This document shows positions 42,712 through 54,541 of a stretch of DNA of 64,000 nt, one piece after another. The position numbers were made by a program, and so were the translations under genes. Each line of letters opens with the position of its first letter. Position 1 is the first letter of the stretch. This DNA comes from Capnocytophaga haemolytica (GTDB lineage: Bacteria > Bacteroidota > Bacteroidia > Flavobacteriales > Flavobacteriaceae), in the NCBI RefSeq assembly GCF_001553545.1, contig NZ_CP014227.1:1718501-1782500 (forward strand), in the 5' to 3' direction. The notes beneath the pieces are model-generated. The model ran no database searches. It saw nothing but the letters and a program-made list of their open reading frames with translations, and had not been told where the DNA came from.

Positions 42712-44121
42712 TTATTTAAGATTTATTGTCGCAATGGAATACATCTTGTCTTTTCCATTATCATAAGGTAAATTGATAACAGGATTACCATTCTTATCTA
42801 CCAAGCAGATAAGCAGGTTTAACGTATTTTCCTTACTGCCTGCAGGTATCATCATCGTCACTTGATTAGTTAATAAAACATTATCACTAAGTGACATCAA
42901 CTTATGGTAATCAAATTGCTTGTCAGTAGCTTCTGCAATTGTCTGTCCTTTAGCATCTTGTAGGATAAACTTTGGATAACACTCTATTGGGCAATAACCT
43001 ACCCCTACATTCTTTATAGAATAAGTAACTTCAAAAGATTTCCCTTTCACTATTTCCTTGGGTAAGTCTATTTGAGGGAACTGTATTCTATACCCCATTT
43101 TCAAATTCATTTTATTAACTATATCACGTACTTCCGTTGATTTCAAATTAGATGGAGATGTGTGTATCCGACAATAATTGGCATGGGCATCTGTCATCTG
43201 CTGAAGATACCAATCGTCAGGCTTTAACCAAGTGTCGTTCTCCAAACCTATAACAGTAGTCCCATCATGAAACTTATCTATCAAAGACTTATTATAGGCT
43301 CTACCAGGAGAAGACGCACTTTTGTCAACACCAATGCTATGGTCATCAATGCCGAATCCCACCGACTTAGCATAAAGGCAGGCATCTGCACCATAATCAT
43401 CATTAATTATCAATTGCGTGTTAGGAAAACTAGACCTTAATAAATCAACATGAGCTTTCATCTCTTCTTTTGTAGGTTCTACGCCAATTTGATAGCTATT
43501 GCCTTCACCTGCACGGCCTATTGACCCCATCTCTATAAACTCAACAGGCATATCTTTAAAGTGGTCAGCTACCGCCTTATAAAAATTTGCCAACTTAGCT
43601 AGAAGTATTGGATCACCATAATTGGCCATCCAAGAGTCATCCGCAGGATTTCCATTCCCATCAAGATTCTTTCCCTTAGCTCCAGCATCCTTTACCCATA
43701 ATGGGGTGGCCTGATGATCAGCATTATCCCACAAGAAATTGGTATAAAATTTGAATGCGATTCTTTTACCTGCGGCAACCCAGCTTCGAGCAACATCATC
43801 AATTATGTACCAATTATATTGCCCCTCCTTTGGTTCCATCTTTGCCCAGCTTAGACGAAAAGACATAATGTCACATGGAACCCAATTCAACAAATCCTTT
43901 TTATCATTATTCGTAGGGACAACAACATTATCAAATGTATAGTACATTTGATTCCATCCCATCCCTGGATTAGTCAGATTCTTTTCGTTATCTTCCAGCA
44001 AGATTGTGCCACCACTAAAGACTTTCCCCCCATTTGGAATACTAGGACTAGCATCATCGCCACTACAAGAGAAAAGGAAACATGCACTAAAAGTAAAAAT
44101 AAGAAGTTTTATATTTTTCAT
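42712..44121 (-). CDS. Lipoprotein with glycoside-hydrolase-like barrel and DUF4832-like tail (469 aa)
   Basis: Lipobox LFSC at about residue 18 indicates outer-membrane lipidation. The following region looks like a TIM-barrel carbohydrate enzyme (NPGMGWNQMYY, then EGQYNWYIIDDVARSW as in GH-A families, and EFIEMGSIGRAGEG with possible catalytic Glu). The C-terminal third is a beta domain of DUF4832 type (FEVTYSIKNVGVGY). Substrate unknown. It was probably co-transcribed with the GH97 gene downstream as part of a polysaccharide locus. The gene looks intact. Confidence 0.7.
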   Translation of the reverse strand: MKNIKLLIFTFSACFLFSCSGDDASPSIPNGGKVFSGGTILLEDNEKNLTNPGMGWNQMYYTFDNVVVPTNNDKKDLLNWVPCDIMSFRLSWAKMEPKEGQYNWYIIDDVARSWVAAGKRIAFKFYTNFLWDNADHQATPLWVKDAGAKGKNLDGNGNPADDSWMANYGDPILLAKLANFYKAVADHFKDMPVEFIEMGSIGRAGEGNSYQIGVEPTKEEMKAHVDLLRSSFPNTQLIINDDYGADACLYAKSVGFGIDDHSIGVDKSASSPGRAYNKSLIDKFHDGTTVIGLENDTWLKPDDWYLQQMTDAHANYCRIHTSPSNLKSTEVRDIVNKMNLKMGYRIQFPQIDLPKEIVKGKSFEVTYSIKNVGVGYCPIECYPKFILQDAKGQTIAEATDKQFDYHKLMSLSDNVLLTNQVTMMIPAGSKENTLNLLICLVDKNGNPVINLPYDNGKDKMYSIATINLK

Positions 44122-44143
44122 TTTTTATATATTTTACATATGA

Positions 44144-45038
44144 AACCTGTTTAAACTTTTCAAAAATAAAGAAGTTCCAGAATTTTTAGTACTTTTGTAT
44201 TGTCAAACTAAAAATCTAAAAAAAACTGGAACTATGTGCAAAGATACAATAATTAATTGGATTCTACCTTTTTTGAGTGTAGGAAAACGAGGATTTTCTT
44301 CAAAATTCTGTCTTATGAAAATTATTACACTGATTTTTAAGAGATTAAAAACAGGATGTCAGTGGAGAGAAATTCCTATAAAAGAGCAATTTGAAGAGGG
44401 AGAAATCTCTTGGAACACCATCTATTACTACTTTAACAAGTGGAGCAAAGACGGCTCATTTCAGAGGGTATGGCTTAATATTTTAGAGAAAAACAAGAGT
44501 AAGTTAGATCTTTCTTGTGCTCAAATAGATGGTAGCCATAGTAAGACAAAAGGAGGAGAAAGTAGAGGGTTTCAAGGTAGAAAAGCAGCTAATACGACAA
44601 ATGCTATTTTCCTTTGTGATAATCAGGGACAAATGTTAGCAATGAGTCCTCCAATGGCAGGAAATCATAATGACCTGTACGAAATAGAGAAGAATCTAAA
44701 GGCTATTTTTGAGTTCTTAGAACAGGCTGATATAAATACAGAGGGACTATTTATAAGTGCAGATGCAGGTTTTGATAGTCAGTCAGTTAGAGATTATTTA
44801 GAGAGTAAAGATATTGTTGCTAATATCAAGGGAAACCCAAGAAATGGAGGTGAAAGAGATAATTATTTTGATGAAAAGTTATACGAAAGAAGATTTACAA
44901 TAGAAAGGGCTAATGCTTGGATAGATGGGCAAAAAGCTTTATTGGTCAGATATGAAAAGTTAGATGTCAATTGGGTGGCGATGCATCTATTAGCATTCAG
45001 TTTTTTCTTCCTTAGAAAGATAAAAGTTTAAACAGGTT
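44144..45038 (+). mobile_element. IS copy C, complete IS5-family element (about 895 bp)
   Basis: Terminal inverted repeats AACCTGTTTAAACTTTT (44144-44160) and its perfect inverse ending at 45038. One transposase gene fills the element. The promoter TACTTTTG at 44190-44197 is internal. No clear target duplication could be read because the right flank is another IS end. Confidence 0.9.
44234..45031 (+). CDS. IS5-family transposase (265 aa)
   Basis: DDE transposase with the first Asp in CAQIDGSHSKT, the second in FISADAGFDSQS and the Glu in FTIERANAWIDG, in order and with normal spacing. N-terminal helices with CQWREIPI and SWNTIYYYFNKWSKDGSFQRVW are typical of IS5-type elements. The start at 44234 is downstream of the internal promoter; the longer frame from 44195 begins within the -7 box. 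Intact, so it could act in trans on copies A and B if the different outer bases of their ends are accepted. Confidence 0.92.
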   Translation: MCKDTIINWILPFLSVGKRGFSSKFCLMKIITLIFKRLKTGCQWREIPIKEQFEEGEISWNTIYYYFNKWSKDGSFQRVWLNILEKNKSKLDLSCAQIDGSHSKTKGGESRGFQGRKAANTTNAIFLCDNQGQMLAMSPPMAGNHNDLYEIEKNLKAIFEFLEQADINTEGLFISADAGFDSQSVRDYLESKDIVANIKGNPRNGGERDNYFDEKLYERRFTIERANAWIDGQKALLVRYEKLDVNWVAMHLLAFSFFFLRKIKV

Positions 45039-45039
45039 C

Positions 45040-45067
45040 TTTATTATAAGAAAAAGTTTAAACAGCT
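45040..45067. mobile_element. Orphan IS end, copy A/B type
   Basis: Positions match the right end of copies A and B (TTATTATAAGAAAAAG, then TTTAAACAGCTTT). The rest of that element is absent. It sits one base from copy C, suggesting that copy C replaced or inserted into an older copy. The following bases to 45176 hold no gene. Confidence 0.75.
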
Positions 45068-45176
45068 TTATTTATTAAAATAACTCTACAAAATATAAAA
45101 ATAACCAATAGGAAAATAAAAAGAGACCAACAGTAAATATTTTTATAAACCATTCCCTTAAATAAACCCACAAAAA

Positions 45177-45206
45177 ATCGCGCCTCGGCATTCGCCGAGG
45201 CGCGAT
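45177..45206 (-). terminator. yidC terminator
   Basis: A perfect 13-bp stem, ATCGCGCCTCGGC with GCCGAGGCGCGAT, four-base loop, then T6 on the minus strand. Confidence 0.9.
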
Positions 45207-45227
45207 CTATATAAAGATAGCTATGTA

Positions 45228-47099
45228 TTATCGCTTTTGCTGTGCTTTGCGTTGCGCTTCTGCTTGTTCCATCATCTCGCGCATACGTTGCTGGAATTTG
45301 CTCTCCTTTTTAGGCTTCTTCTTGTTCTCTTCGATCTGTGCGTGGATCTTTTTCTCGTCGATAATCCAGTATTTGATCGCCAACATTATCAAAATGGTAA
45401 GCAAGTTCGATACGAAGTAGTACAAACTCAGTCCGCTGGCGTAATTGTTGAAGAAAAACAACATCATCACGGGCGAAAGATAGATGAGGAACTTCATATT
45501 CGGCATCCCAGGCTGCTGTTGCTGCACGCTTTGCGCCATCGTCATCAGCGAGTAGATGAGGATCGCTACCGATGCCAAGAATGGGAACAAACTCACGTGG
45601 CTGCCGTAGAACGGTATCGAGAAAGGCAATTCAAGCACCGAGTCGTAAGAGGATAAATCCTGCGCCCAGAGGAAACTCTTCTGTCTAAGCCCGAATTCGG
45701 TAGGGAAAAAGTTGAACAATGCCAAGAATACGGGCAATTGCAGCAACGCGGGGATACAACCGCTCATCGGATTGACGCCCGCCTTGCGATAGAGTGCCAT
45801 CGTTTCTTGCTGACGCTTCATCGGTTCCTGATATTTCTCGTTGATTTCGGTAATTTCGGGGCGCAATACCTTCATTTTTGCCTGCGATACGTACGATTTG
45901 TAGACAATAGGCGAGAGCAGCACCCGCACGATGATGGTCATCAAGATAATGGTGATACCTACTGAGAAATAGTTGGTTAAAAAGCCAAACAGCGGGATGA
46001 ATAGCCACTTATTGAGCCAGCCAAAGATGCCCCAGCCCAGCGGAATGAGGTCGGTGAGGTCGTATTGCTTGTCGTATTGCTTTAAGAGCTTGTAATCACT
46101 CGGTCCGAAGTAATAATGCAGCGACTCGCTAAGCTCTCCGCTCTTGGCTTTCAGCGGGAAGGTCGCCACAAAGTCCTTAGTGTGCTTCAAATCCTTACGC
46201 TCTTCGTTGGCGATACTGCTCGATTTGAATTCGCCGCTCGAAAGGGGGCTGTCGGCGATGAGCACAGAGGCAAAAAGGTGCTGCTTGAAGCCTATCCAGC
46301 GCACTTGTTGCTCCTCTTGCACGTCTCCGCCCGCCGCACTCATACGGTTTACCTTGCCATCACCGTACTGCACGGTCAGCTGCGTGTAACGGTTCTCGTA
46401 AGTCACGCTCTTCTCCATACGGCGCGCCTTGAGGAACCACTTCGCATCGATCGGTTTGCTCATATTCACGATGTTGGCAAGCCCCACGCTGCGCACGGCG
46501 AAGTCCACCATATAGCCGTCCTTGGGCAAGGTGTAAACATACTCCAAATACTGGCTATCAGAGGCTTTGAGCTTCATCGAGAGCGTCTGTTTGCCGTCCT
46601 GCTGCGTCAAAGTGGGCTGAAAATACAGCTCTTTAGTGTTCAGGGTCTGGTTTTGTGCGGTGGTAAAGCTCAGCGAGAAGTACGAGTTGCCGTTAGCGAT
46701 GAGCTCCACGGGTTTCCCCTCGTAAGTGGTCTGCCCTTTGAGGATCACGCTTTTCAGTTGCCCGCCTTTGTTGCTCACGGTGAGCTTCACATCGCTGTTT
46801 TCGATGGTCGTAAGCTCCGCCTGTGCCGAAGGGAGTGCCGCACTATAAGCAAACGCGCCCAACGAGGCTTTATAGTTCGCCAACGCCAGCGAATCAGTTG
46901 GTACAGACGCGCTCTGGGGCGTACCCGCCACGCGCTGAGTCTCCCGTTGCTTTTTAGCCGCTGCTGCTGCCTCCTGTTGTGCCTTCTGCTTAGCGATTTC
47001 AGCCTCCGAAGGCTTGTTGTTTTGCATTACCCATATCAACAGGATAAAGATAAGGACAAACCCTATAATGGTTTTAAAATCAATTCTTTTCTCTTCCAT
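45228..47099 (-). CDS. yidC: Membrane protein insertase YidC
   Basis: 623 residues. N-terminal signal-anchor (about 8-25), a large periplasmic beta domain (to about 350), then the conserved insertase core with five helices: YFSVGITIILMTIIVRVLL, the cytosolic hairpin, GVNPMSGCIPALLQLPVF and LSPVMMLFFFNNYASGLSLYY. The C-terminus is basic. Inserts inner-membrane proteins with or without Sec. 37 bases downstream of pyrG, probably co-transcribed. Confidence 0.97.
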   Translation of the reverse strand: MEEKRIDFKTIIGFVLIFILLIWVMQNNKPSEAEIAKQKAQQEAAAAAKKQRETQRVAGTPQSASVPTDSLALANYKASLGAFAYSAALPSAQAELTTIENSDVKLTVSNKGGQLKSVILKGQTTYEGKPVELIANGNSYFSLSFTTAQNQTLNTKELYFQPTLTQQDGKQTLSMKLKASDSQYLEYVYTLPKDGYMVDFAVRSVGLANIVNMSKPIDAKWFLKARRMEKSVTYENRYTQLTVQYGDGKVNRMSAAGGDVQEEQQVRWIGFKQHLFASVLIADSPLSSGEFKSSSIANEERKDLKHTKDFVATFPLKAKSGELSESLHYYFGPSDYKLLKQYDKQYDLTDLIPLGWGIFGWLNKWLFIPLFGFLTNYFSVGITIILMTIIVRVLLSPIVYKSYVSQAKMKVLRPEITEINEKYQEPMKRQQETMALYRKAGVNPMSGCIPALLQLPVFLALFNFFPTEFGLRQKSFLWAQDLSSYDSVLELPFSIPFYGSHVSLFPFLASVAILIYSLMTMAQSVQQQQPGMPNMKFLIYLSPVMMLFFFNNYASGLSLYYFVSNLLTILIMLAIKYWIIDEKKIHAQIEENKKKPKKESKFQQRMREMMEQAEAQRKAQQKR

Positions 47100-47136
47100 T
47101 CTAATATTCTAATTTCTAATTTCTACTTCCTAACTC

Positions 47137-48828
<1,692 letters not shown>

Positions 48829-48853
48829 TCAAATATGTATCTTTTTCGAACTA

Positions 48854-50293
48854 TTAAAAATACTCCTGCAAAGTGTTTATATCCAACCAGCCCTGTTTGC
48901 CGTTCTTTGCAATCTTATAAAAGTGCGCTGTAACGCGTTCAAATAGGGTGTACACAGGCGTTTTATGTTTTCCATAAACACCTGTTTTTCCTCCTTTTAC
49001 AAAAAATATTTTACCACCTTTTTTTGAATGATAAATAGCATTGTACTGTATGGGTAAAAGAGTGCGAATAGCTCGGCACTTGCCTTTGTCTTTCTCAACA
49101 GAATCATAATCATACTCAAATAAACCATAAAGCCCATTGCGTTTTACTCTGATATAGTTGACCAAGTCATCACTTTGAATACTGTCTTTTCCATTGATAA
49201 AGGTCAATTGCTCAGAGGATTGCCTACCCATCAATGTAAAATAATCTTTTCCTGAACCTTCATAGATAATTCTATACTGAGTTCCTACCTTCTTCAACCA
49301 ATAGGTGATTGGGTGATATAAAAACAATCCACAGATGTATTCTTCTTCTACCGTTGGAAGTGATTGTACTTTTTCATCAGGTGAGATATAGTAGGCAGCT
49401 CCTTTTTCATTCAAGACTTCTATTGCACAGCCATTATGCAAATAGGCAACTTTACTTTTCCAAAATTCAATTTCTGATAGGCTCCACTGTAAACATCAAG
49501 AGGTTTTGCTTTGTCAATCCCTAAAACGTAGCAATTAGAAGCAATAATGGTGTCATAGGTTTTCTCAAGTACGTTCTCATTTGTTGTATCGACTAATTCA
49601 TATTTGCCGCCTTCCATAGCCCTCAGTGTGGCTCTTATGCCTATATTGATATTATTAAAATTCTCTTGATAAGAAAGGGTGTAATTGCAGATTTCTTTTC
49701 CTTCAATCAATACGCTCTTAAAGTTTACATTTATAAAGATATTGTTGTCATTTAGAGGGATATACATAGCGTGATAAGGTGCTAAGGAATATATCTTTCG
49801 CTCATTGCCTAAGTCATATATCACAGGGGAATACTGAAATTGGTAACTTATGTGCCACTGTTTATCATCTTCTAAGTTTGTAGATGTTTTTCTTTGAAAA
49901 AGTCCCTGAAAGGCAATACAATGCTTGCTTAAAAATAGCTTTTTTGTCCTTCTCATTGGTAGGCAGTTCAAAGGTTTTTCCTATGAGATTTTCAATCTTT
50001 GTGGGGCGTATTTCTTCCTTGTGATAAATGGCACTAAATCTGCTTTCCAAGTCCTCTTTGCTAATAACATCACTTTCTACAACAGTCCGAGAAAGTATGC
50101 TATTTCTTCTATCTATCAATGCTCTACGCACTTGTATTTCTTGGAACTCTTTCTCCCCTACTCTCTTATAAAATCTACATCCATTGGAAGAATTGCTATA
50201 CGCAATCACGTCTACGGCGCGCATATCCACCACCTGCTGCGCACTTACAACAGCACTGAGGCAAGAACTCAATAGTAAAACAACGTATTTCAT
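48854..50293 (-). pseudogene. Secreted WG-repeat-like protein gene broken by two frameshifts
   Basis: Three overlapping minus frames (50293-49865, 49971-49420, 49441-48854) read as one protein. The first has a signal peptide (SCLSAVVSAQQ) and an open N-terminal domain. The last ends with WG-like repeats (KRNGLYGLFEYDYD, KGGKTGVYG, KNGKQGWLD). The breaks fall near a T-rich run around 49870-49940 and near AAAGTAAAG around 49440-49460, compatible with single-base changes or assembly errors. It has its own promoter (minus TATCTTTG, 50327-50320). Function unknown. Confidence 0.7.
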
Positions 50294-50426
50294 AGCTTAA
50301 AATAATCATCTCTGTGGGGCAAAGATACGAATTTAATTTGTATGGATAGTGAATAATGGATATAATTAGAGAAGTTGAAACATAGAAAGTGAGATAAGTA
50401 GGATAGCAGTTTAAGATATAATAAAA

Positions 50427-50454
50427 AAGTCCTGCCTTTTAAGGGGCAGGACTT
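50427..50454 (-). terminator. gpmA terminator
   Basis: AAGTCCTGCC pairs with GGCAGGACTT; on the minus strand it is followed by T6. Confidence 0.88.
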
Positions 50455-50476
50455 CTATCGATATCAAAGTGATGTG

Positions 50477-51223
50477 TTATTTGCTTTTGCCTTGATTTGC
50501 AACGCTGTTGATGGCGGCTGCAATGGCTTCTTGATCACCCAGATAGTAGTGCTTGATGGGTTTTAATTCGGCATCGAGCTCGTAGACGAGCGGCACTCCG
50601 GTGGGGATGTTGAGCTTTAATATTGCCTCTTCACTCATACTGTCGAGATATTGCACTAAGGAACGTAGGCTGTTGCCGTGTGCTGCAATAATGACGCTTT
50701 TGCCAGCTTTGATGTCGGGAGCAATGGCTTCAAACCAAAGGGGCAAAAGGCGGTCGTAGGTGTCTTTGAGGCTTTCACCTGCGGTTTTTTCGCTCTTGCT
50801 CAGGTTGTCGTAGCGGCGGTCGTGCGATGGATGGCGCTCGTCGCTCTCTTCGATAAGCGGTGGGCGCACGTCGTAAGATCTACGCCAAAGCAGCACTTGA
50901 TCTTCACCGTATTTTTCAGCGGTTTCGGATTTGTTAAGTCCTTGCAATGCGCCGTAGCTCTTTTCGTTGAGTCGCCAGCTTTTGTGTGTGGGCAGCCATA
51001 GGTCGCCCATTGTTTCTAAGGCAAAGTTAAGTGTTTTAATGGCGCGCTTGAGCACTGATGTGTATGCGACATCAAATTTAAAGCCTTCGCTCTTCAATAC
51101 GCGGCCTGCCTCGCGGGCTTCTTGCTCGCCTTGGGGTGTCAGGTCTACATCTTGCCATCCTGTGAACAAATTGAGCTTATTCCACTCGCTTTGTCCGTGG
51201 CGTAAAAGTACTAATTTATACAT
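50477..51223 (-). CDS. gpmA: 2,3-bisphosphoglycerate-dependent phosphoglycerate mutase
   Basis: Glycolytic interconversion of 3- and 2-phosphoglycerate; cytosolic. 248 residues. The phosphohistidine is in [11 protein letters not shown] near residue 9 and the second His in [16 protein letters not shown] near 184. [10 protein letters not shown] and other family motifs are present. The upstream AsmA gene is 73 bases away, possibly co-transcribed. Confidence 0.96.
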   Translation of the reverse strand: MYKLVLLRHGQSEWNKLNLFTGWQDVDLTPQGEQEAREAGRVLKSEGFKFDVAYTSVLKRAIKTLNFALETMGDLWLPTHKSWRLNEKSYGALQGLNKSETAEKYGEDQVLLWRRSYDVRPPLIEESDERHPSHDRRYDNLSKSEKTAGESLKDTYDRLLPLWFEAIAPDIKAGKSVIIAAHGNSLRSLVQYLDSMSEEAILKLNIPTGVPLVYELDAELKPIKHYYLGDQEAIAAAINSVANQGKSK

Positions 51224-51296
51224 TTTTATATTTGTTTATTTAGTTACTGTTTGTGTGCGCATATCTGCGCGTTGGTGGGGTTTGTTTTGGGGTGGT

Positions 51297-53969
51297 TTAC
51301 TCATTTTTTTTGCCACCGAGGCCTTGGAGGAAGTTGCCGATTTGCTTTTTGGCTTCTTTTTTGGCTTCTTCTTTGGCTTTTTCTTTGATTTTGGTAGCGG
51401 TGCTGTCGCGGTTTTTGATCATTCCGCTCACTGCGCCGCTGATTTCTTTTGCGGTGCCAGAGGCTGCCCCTCCGAGGGTTTTGGTGAGGGCGTCTGCGCC
51501 TTTACCTGCCAGATTGTTCATTTGGCTGCGGGCTACTTGGGTTGCGAGGTCCTTCAGGGCTGTTTTCATATCGGTGTTTATGGTTGGCTTTTTAAATGTG
51601 CCTCCGATGGTTGCGGTAACGGGCAGGGTTTGGATTTTTTTCTGTTCGGCGGGTGTGAGTTTTGCGATCAATGTTTCGGCTTCTTTACCGAGCATCTTGG
51701 GTGGGAGGTTCAACTTGAGATCGTACTTCATCGTTTGATCGAAACCGTGTTGCCCTGCGACTTCTATGGCTATGTCGTTATATTTAATGGTGAAAGGCTT
51801 GATTTTTACTCTTCCATCTTCGAAATCAACGGCGGCTTTGAGGTCTTTTAGATTAAGGGCGGAGAGGTTTAGCCCGGCGAACTCGGAGTTTAGGGATGAT
51901 AACAGTGGGGAGGCTTGGGCATTGACCTTGGAGTCGAGCAGGGCGGCGATCAGATCGCCAGAAATGCTGTTTATCTCGGGGGTAAGGTCTTGTTTTAGCT
52001 TGCCTTTGACGTTGATGGTGCTGTTTATTTTCCCTTGGATGACTTTTGCGATAGGCGCGATTTTTTCAAGCATTGTTATTTGCGAGAATGCGTCGGGGAT
52101 GTTGAGTTTGTTTAGGTTTAGATCGACATCGAAGGTGGGTGTGGCTTCTTTGGTGGATACGCCTCCGCTTACGGCGATGTTGCCGCCGAAGATGTCGCTG
52201 CGTAGGTTTTCGAGGCGCACTTTTTCGTCTTTGATGACGAGCACTCCTGAGACGTTGGCGAGCTTGAGGTTGTCATAGAGTACGGTGCCAGCTTTTGCCG
52301 ATAGCGAGCAATCGAGGAATTTGGGAACTTTGATGGACTCTGTTGCTGGGGTTTTTGGGCTGGTTTTGGTGTCAGATTTTGGCTTTTCTGCTTTTTTTTC
52401 AGCGGGTTTATCGCCAGAGTCGGGCTGCATAAAGTCGTTTACGACTATTTTATTGGAGTTGAGCTCGAATTTGCCTTTTAATGTTTCTTTCTTGAAGGCG
52501 AATCCGTAGAGGTTGTCGATGGTGCCTTTGAGTTTTAGGTCGGTGTCGCCGGTTCTTGCGGTAAATTGCGAGAGGGCGATGTGCGATGGGTTAAAGGTGA
52601 GCTGCATAAGGTCGATATGGAAGGGTTTTACAAATTCCTCGCCTGCGTAAACGAATTGTGATAGGGAGAAATTGCCATTTGCCTTAATATTTTGGTATTG
52701 TTTGTGCTCGACTGATTGCATATCGAGCTGGGTGGCGATGTCCATACGGAGGATACCGGCGAGCTTCTTATCGATGGAGATGGGGTATGCTTGCTTGAGG
52801 GAAGCTAGGTTAATGGTGCCTTTGAGTGCTAGGTCAATGAAGGGGTTTTTGATGAGATTGCTGGCGGCGGCGCGAGCCTCGAAGTGGTCGCGGTCGATGG
52901 TCATTGTGAATTTGTTGAGGTTCACCTTGGTGTCGTTAGTGATGCCGGTGCTATTGGTGGCTTTCAGGTCGATGGTGATATCGCGCACGGCCTTTGGCAG
53001 GCTTGGGTATTGAAATGAGGCGTTGTCGGCGTACATTTCCAGCGCGAAGGTGGGTATCTTTTCATCGGTCATATCTCCTTTTACAAATCCTTTGAGAGTG
53101 AGCTGCCCGGTGGTTTTCACATCGGCGATCTCCTTGCTGTACTGCTCGGGGATGAGGGCGAGGAAGTTTTGGAAGCTGTTGGTAGGTGTGCTGAAGGTCA
53201 GGTCGTAATGTTGCCCTTTTTCGAGCAGTTGTAGGTATCCGTCGAAGACTAAATCGAGTCGATTGACGGTGGCTTTGTTTTTCTTAAAGGTGTATTTCTG
53301 TTGATTCAGGTCGATGCCAAGGATTGCTTCGAGCGTTACGGGCACTGCCTTCATAAAGGTTGATTTTGCCATAGCTAAGGTGATGTTTGCCTTGGTGTGG
53401 GTGTTGAGATCGAGCACTTGGTCGGCGAAGTTGCCCTTGCCGCTGTGGTTGATGTCGTCCACGCGCAAGAGGAGGTCGCCATCGTCCATTTTAAAGGTGA
53501 AGTCGAGGTTCTCGATGTTGTATTGCTCGATTTTCATCTTAAATGGGGTTGTTTCTTCTTCTTCGGATGGGATGGCGATGTCGTAGTTTCCTTGACCTTC
53601 TTTGTTGAGGTGTATGTTGGCTACGGCGTTTTTCAGGGTAAATCCGAGGATGTTATACTTGCCTGCGAAGAGGTCGGAAAGGCTTACCTTGGCGGTAATG
53701 GTTTCTGCCTTAAAGAGGGTATCGCCTACGAAGGGTTCTTTGTTGGCAATCACAAAGTTATCAAGCCGAAGTTGCACTTTTGGGAAGTTACGGAATAGAC
53801 TGATGTGGACGTCTTGAAGGCTTGCTGTTGCTTTGATGTTTTTGTTAACGGCTTCCATCACTTTGTCCTTAATGGTGCCTTTGAAGAGGAACGGAATGGC
53901 GATCATTGCCAGAATGAGCACTACTAAGGTGATACCGCTCCATTTGAGGATTTTTTTTGTGATTTTCAT
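51297..53969 (-). CDS. AsmA-family envelope protein (890 aa)
   Basis: One N-terminal membrane helix (about 10-30, LVVLILAMIAIPFLF) followed by a long, repetitive beta-rich periplasmic region typical of AsmA/TamB-type proteins, which act as lipid-transfer bridges between membranes. Conserved AsmA patterns include VHISLFRNFPKVQLRLDNF near the start and LDLKLNLPPKMLG near the end. A Lys/Pro/Ser linker lies at about 510-540. The C-terminus is Lys/Glu-rich and helical. The promoter box TACCTTTG (54007-54000) precedes it. Confidence 0.85.
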   Translation of the reverse strand: MKITKKILKWSGITLVVLILAMIAIPFLFKGTIKDKVMEAVNKNIKATASLQDVHISLFRNFPKVQLRLDNFVIANKEPFVGDTLFKAETITAKVSLSDLFAGKYNILGFTLKNAVANIHLNKEGQGNYDIAIPSEEEETTPFKMKIEQYNIENLDFTFKMDDGDLLLRVDDINHSGKGNFADQVLDLNTHTKANITLAMAKSTFMKAVPVTLEAILGIDLNQQKYTFKKNKATVNRLDLVFDGYLQLLEKGQHYDLTFSTPTNSFQNFLALIPEQYSKEIADVKTTGQLTLKGFVKGDMTDEKIPTFALEMYADNASFQYPSLPKAVRDITIDLKATNSTGITNDTKVNLNKFTMTIDRDHFEARAAASNLIKNPFIDLALKGTINLASLKQAYPISIDKKLAGILRMDIATQLDMQSVEHKQYQNIKANGNFSLSQFVYAGEEFVKPFHIDLMQLTFNPSHIALSQFTARTGDTDLKLKGTIDNLYGFAFKKETLKGKFELNSNKIVVNDFMQPDSGDKPAEKKAEKPKSDTKTSPKTPATESIKVPKFLDCSLSAKAGTVLYDNLKLANVSGVLVIKDEKVRLENLRSDIFGGNIAVSGGVSTKEATPTFDVDLNLNKLNIPDAFSQITMLEKIAPIAKVIQGKINSTINVKGKLKQDLTPEINSISGDLIAALLDSKVNAQASPLLSSLNSEFAGLNLSALNLKDLKAAVDFEDGRVKIKPFTIKYNDIAIEVAGQHGFDQTMKYDLKLNLPPKMLGKEAETLIAKLTPAEQKKIQTLPVTATIGGTFKKPTINTDMKTALKDLATQVARSQMNNLAGKGADALTKTLGGAASGTAKEISGAVSGMIKNRDSTATKIKEKAKEEAKKEAKKQIGNFLQGLGGKKNE

Positions 53970-54541
53970 AAGTTATCAGTGTTATTAGATTTGAGAGTGC
54001 AAAGGTACGAATATTTTTTGTAACGGGCAGCAATAAGTGTTGTAAAAATGTTAAATAAGTTTTTAATGTACTGTAAATAAGGGATATGAGTGTTTGGAAA
54101 TCAGTACTTATTTCGGATGGAGTCAAGGTAAGTGAGGAGAGCTACCCAAAGTACAACGAATAAAACCCTCATACAGTTCGTCTTGGGGTCGTTTTTTATT
54201 CGTTCTGACTTCGTTCTGACTTCGAGATGTGTTCGAAGTGTGTTCTATGTGTCTCCCATCTTTGTTCACAAAGAGAGCGAGATCGCTGGGCGATCACTGT
54301 GGGGATCCTTGGCGATCGCTGTAGAGATCCTTGGAGATGGGTTCGGAGGGTGTTGGGCGATCGCGGGAAGAGTCTGTGGAGATAGTTCGTAAAGGGTGTG
54401 CAGTGAGCGGGTACTGAGCGAGTAATGCATTGTGAACAAGAGGGGAACGGGTGCGATAAAATATTTTTTAGCTGGTTTTGATAGTTCGTACTATTTTTAT
54501 TTGTACCTTTGTGCCCTCAAAGGATTTTAATTATATCACAA
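53970..54541. other. Divergent intergenic region with GATC-rich and TTCG repeats
   Basis: No gene. The minus promoter TACCTTTG at 54007-54000 serves the AsmA gene and the plus promoter TACCTTTG at 54504-54511 serves the aminotransferase. Between them, 54195-54240 repeats TTCGTTCTGACTTCG and 54280-54380 repeats GGCGATC/GGAGATCCTTGG-like words in loose tandem. The content is more G-rich than the flanks. Confidence 0.55.
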
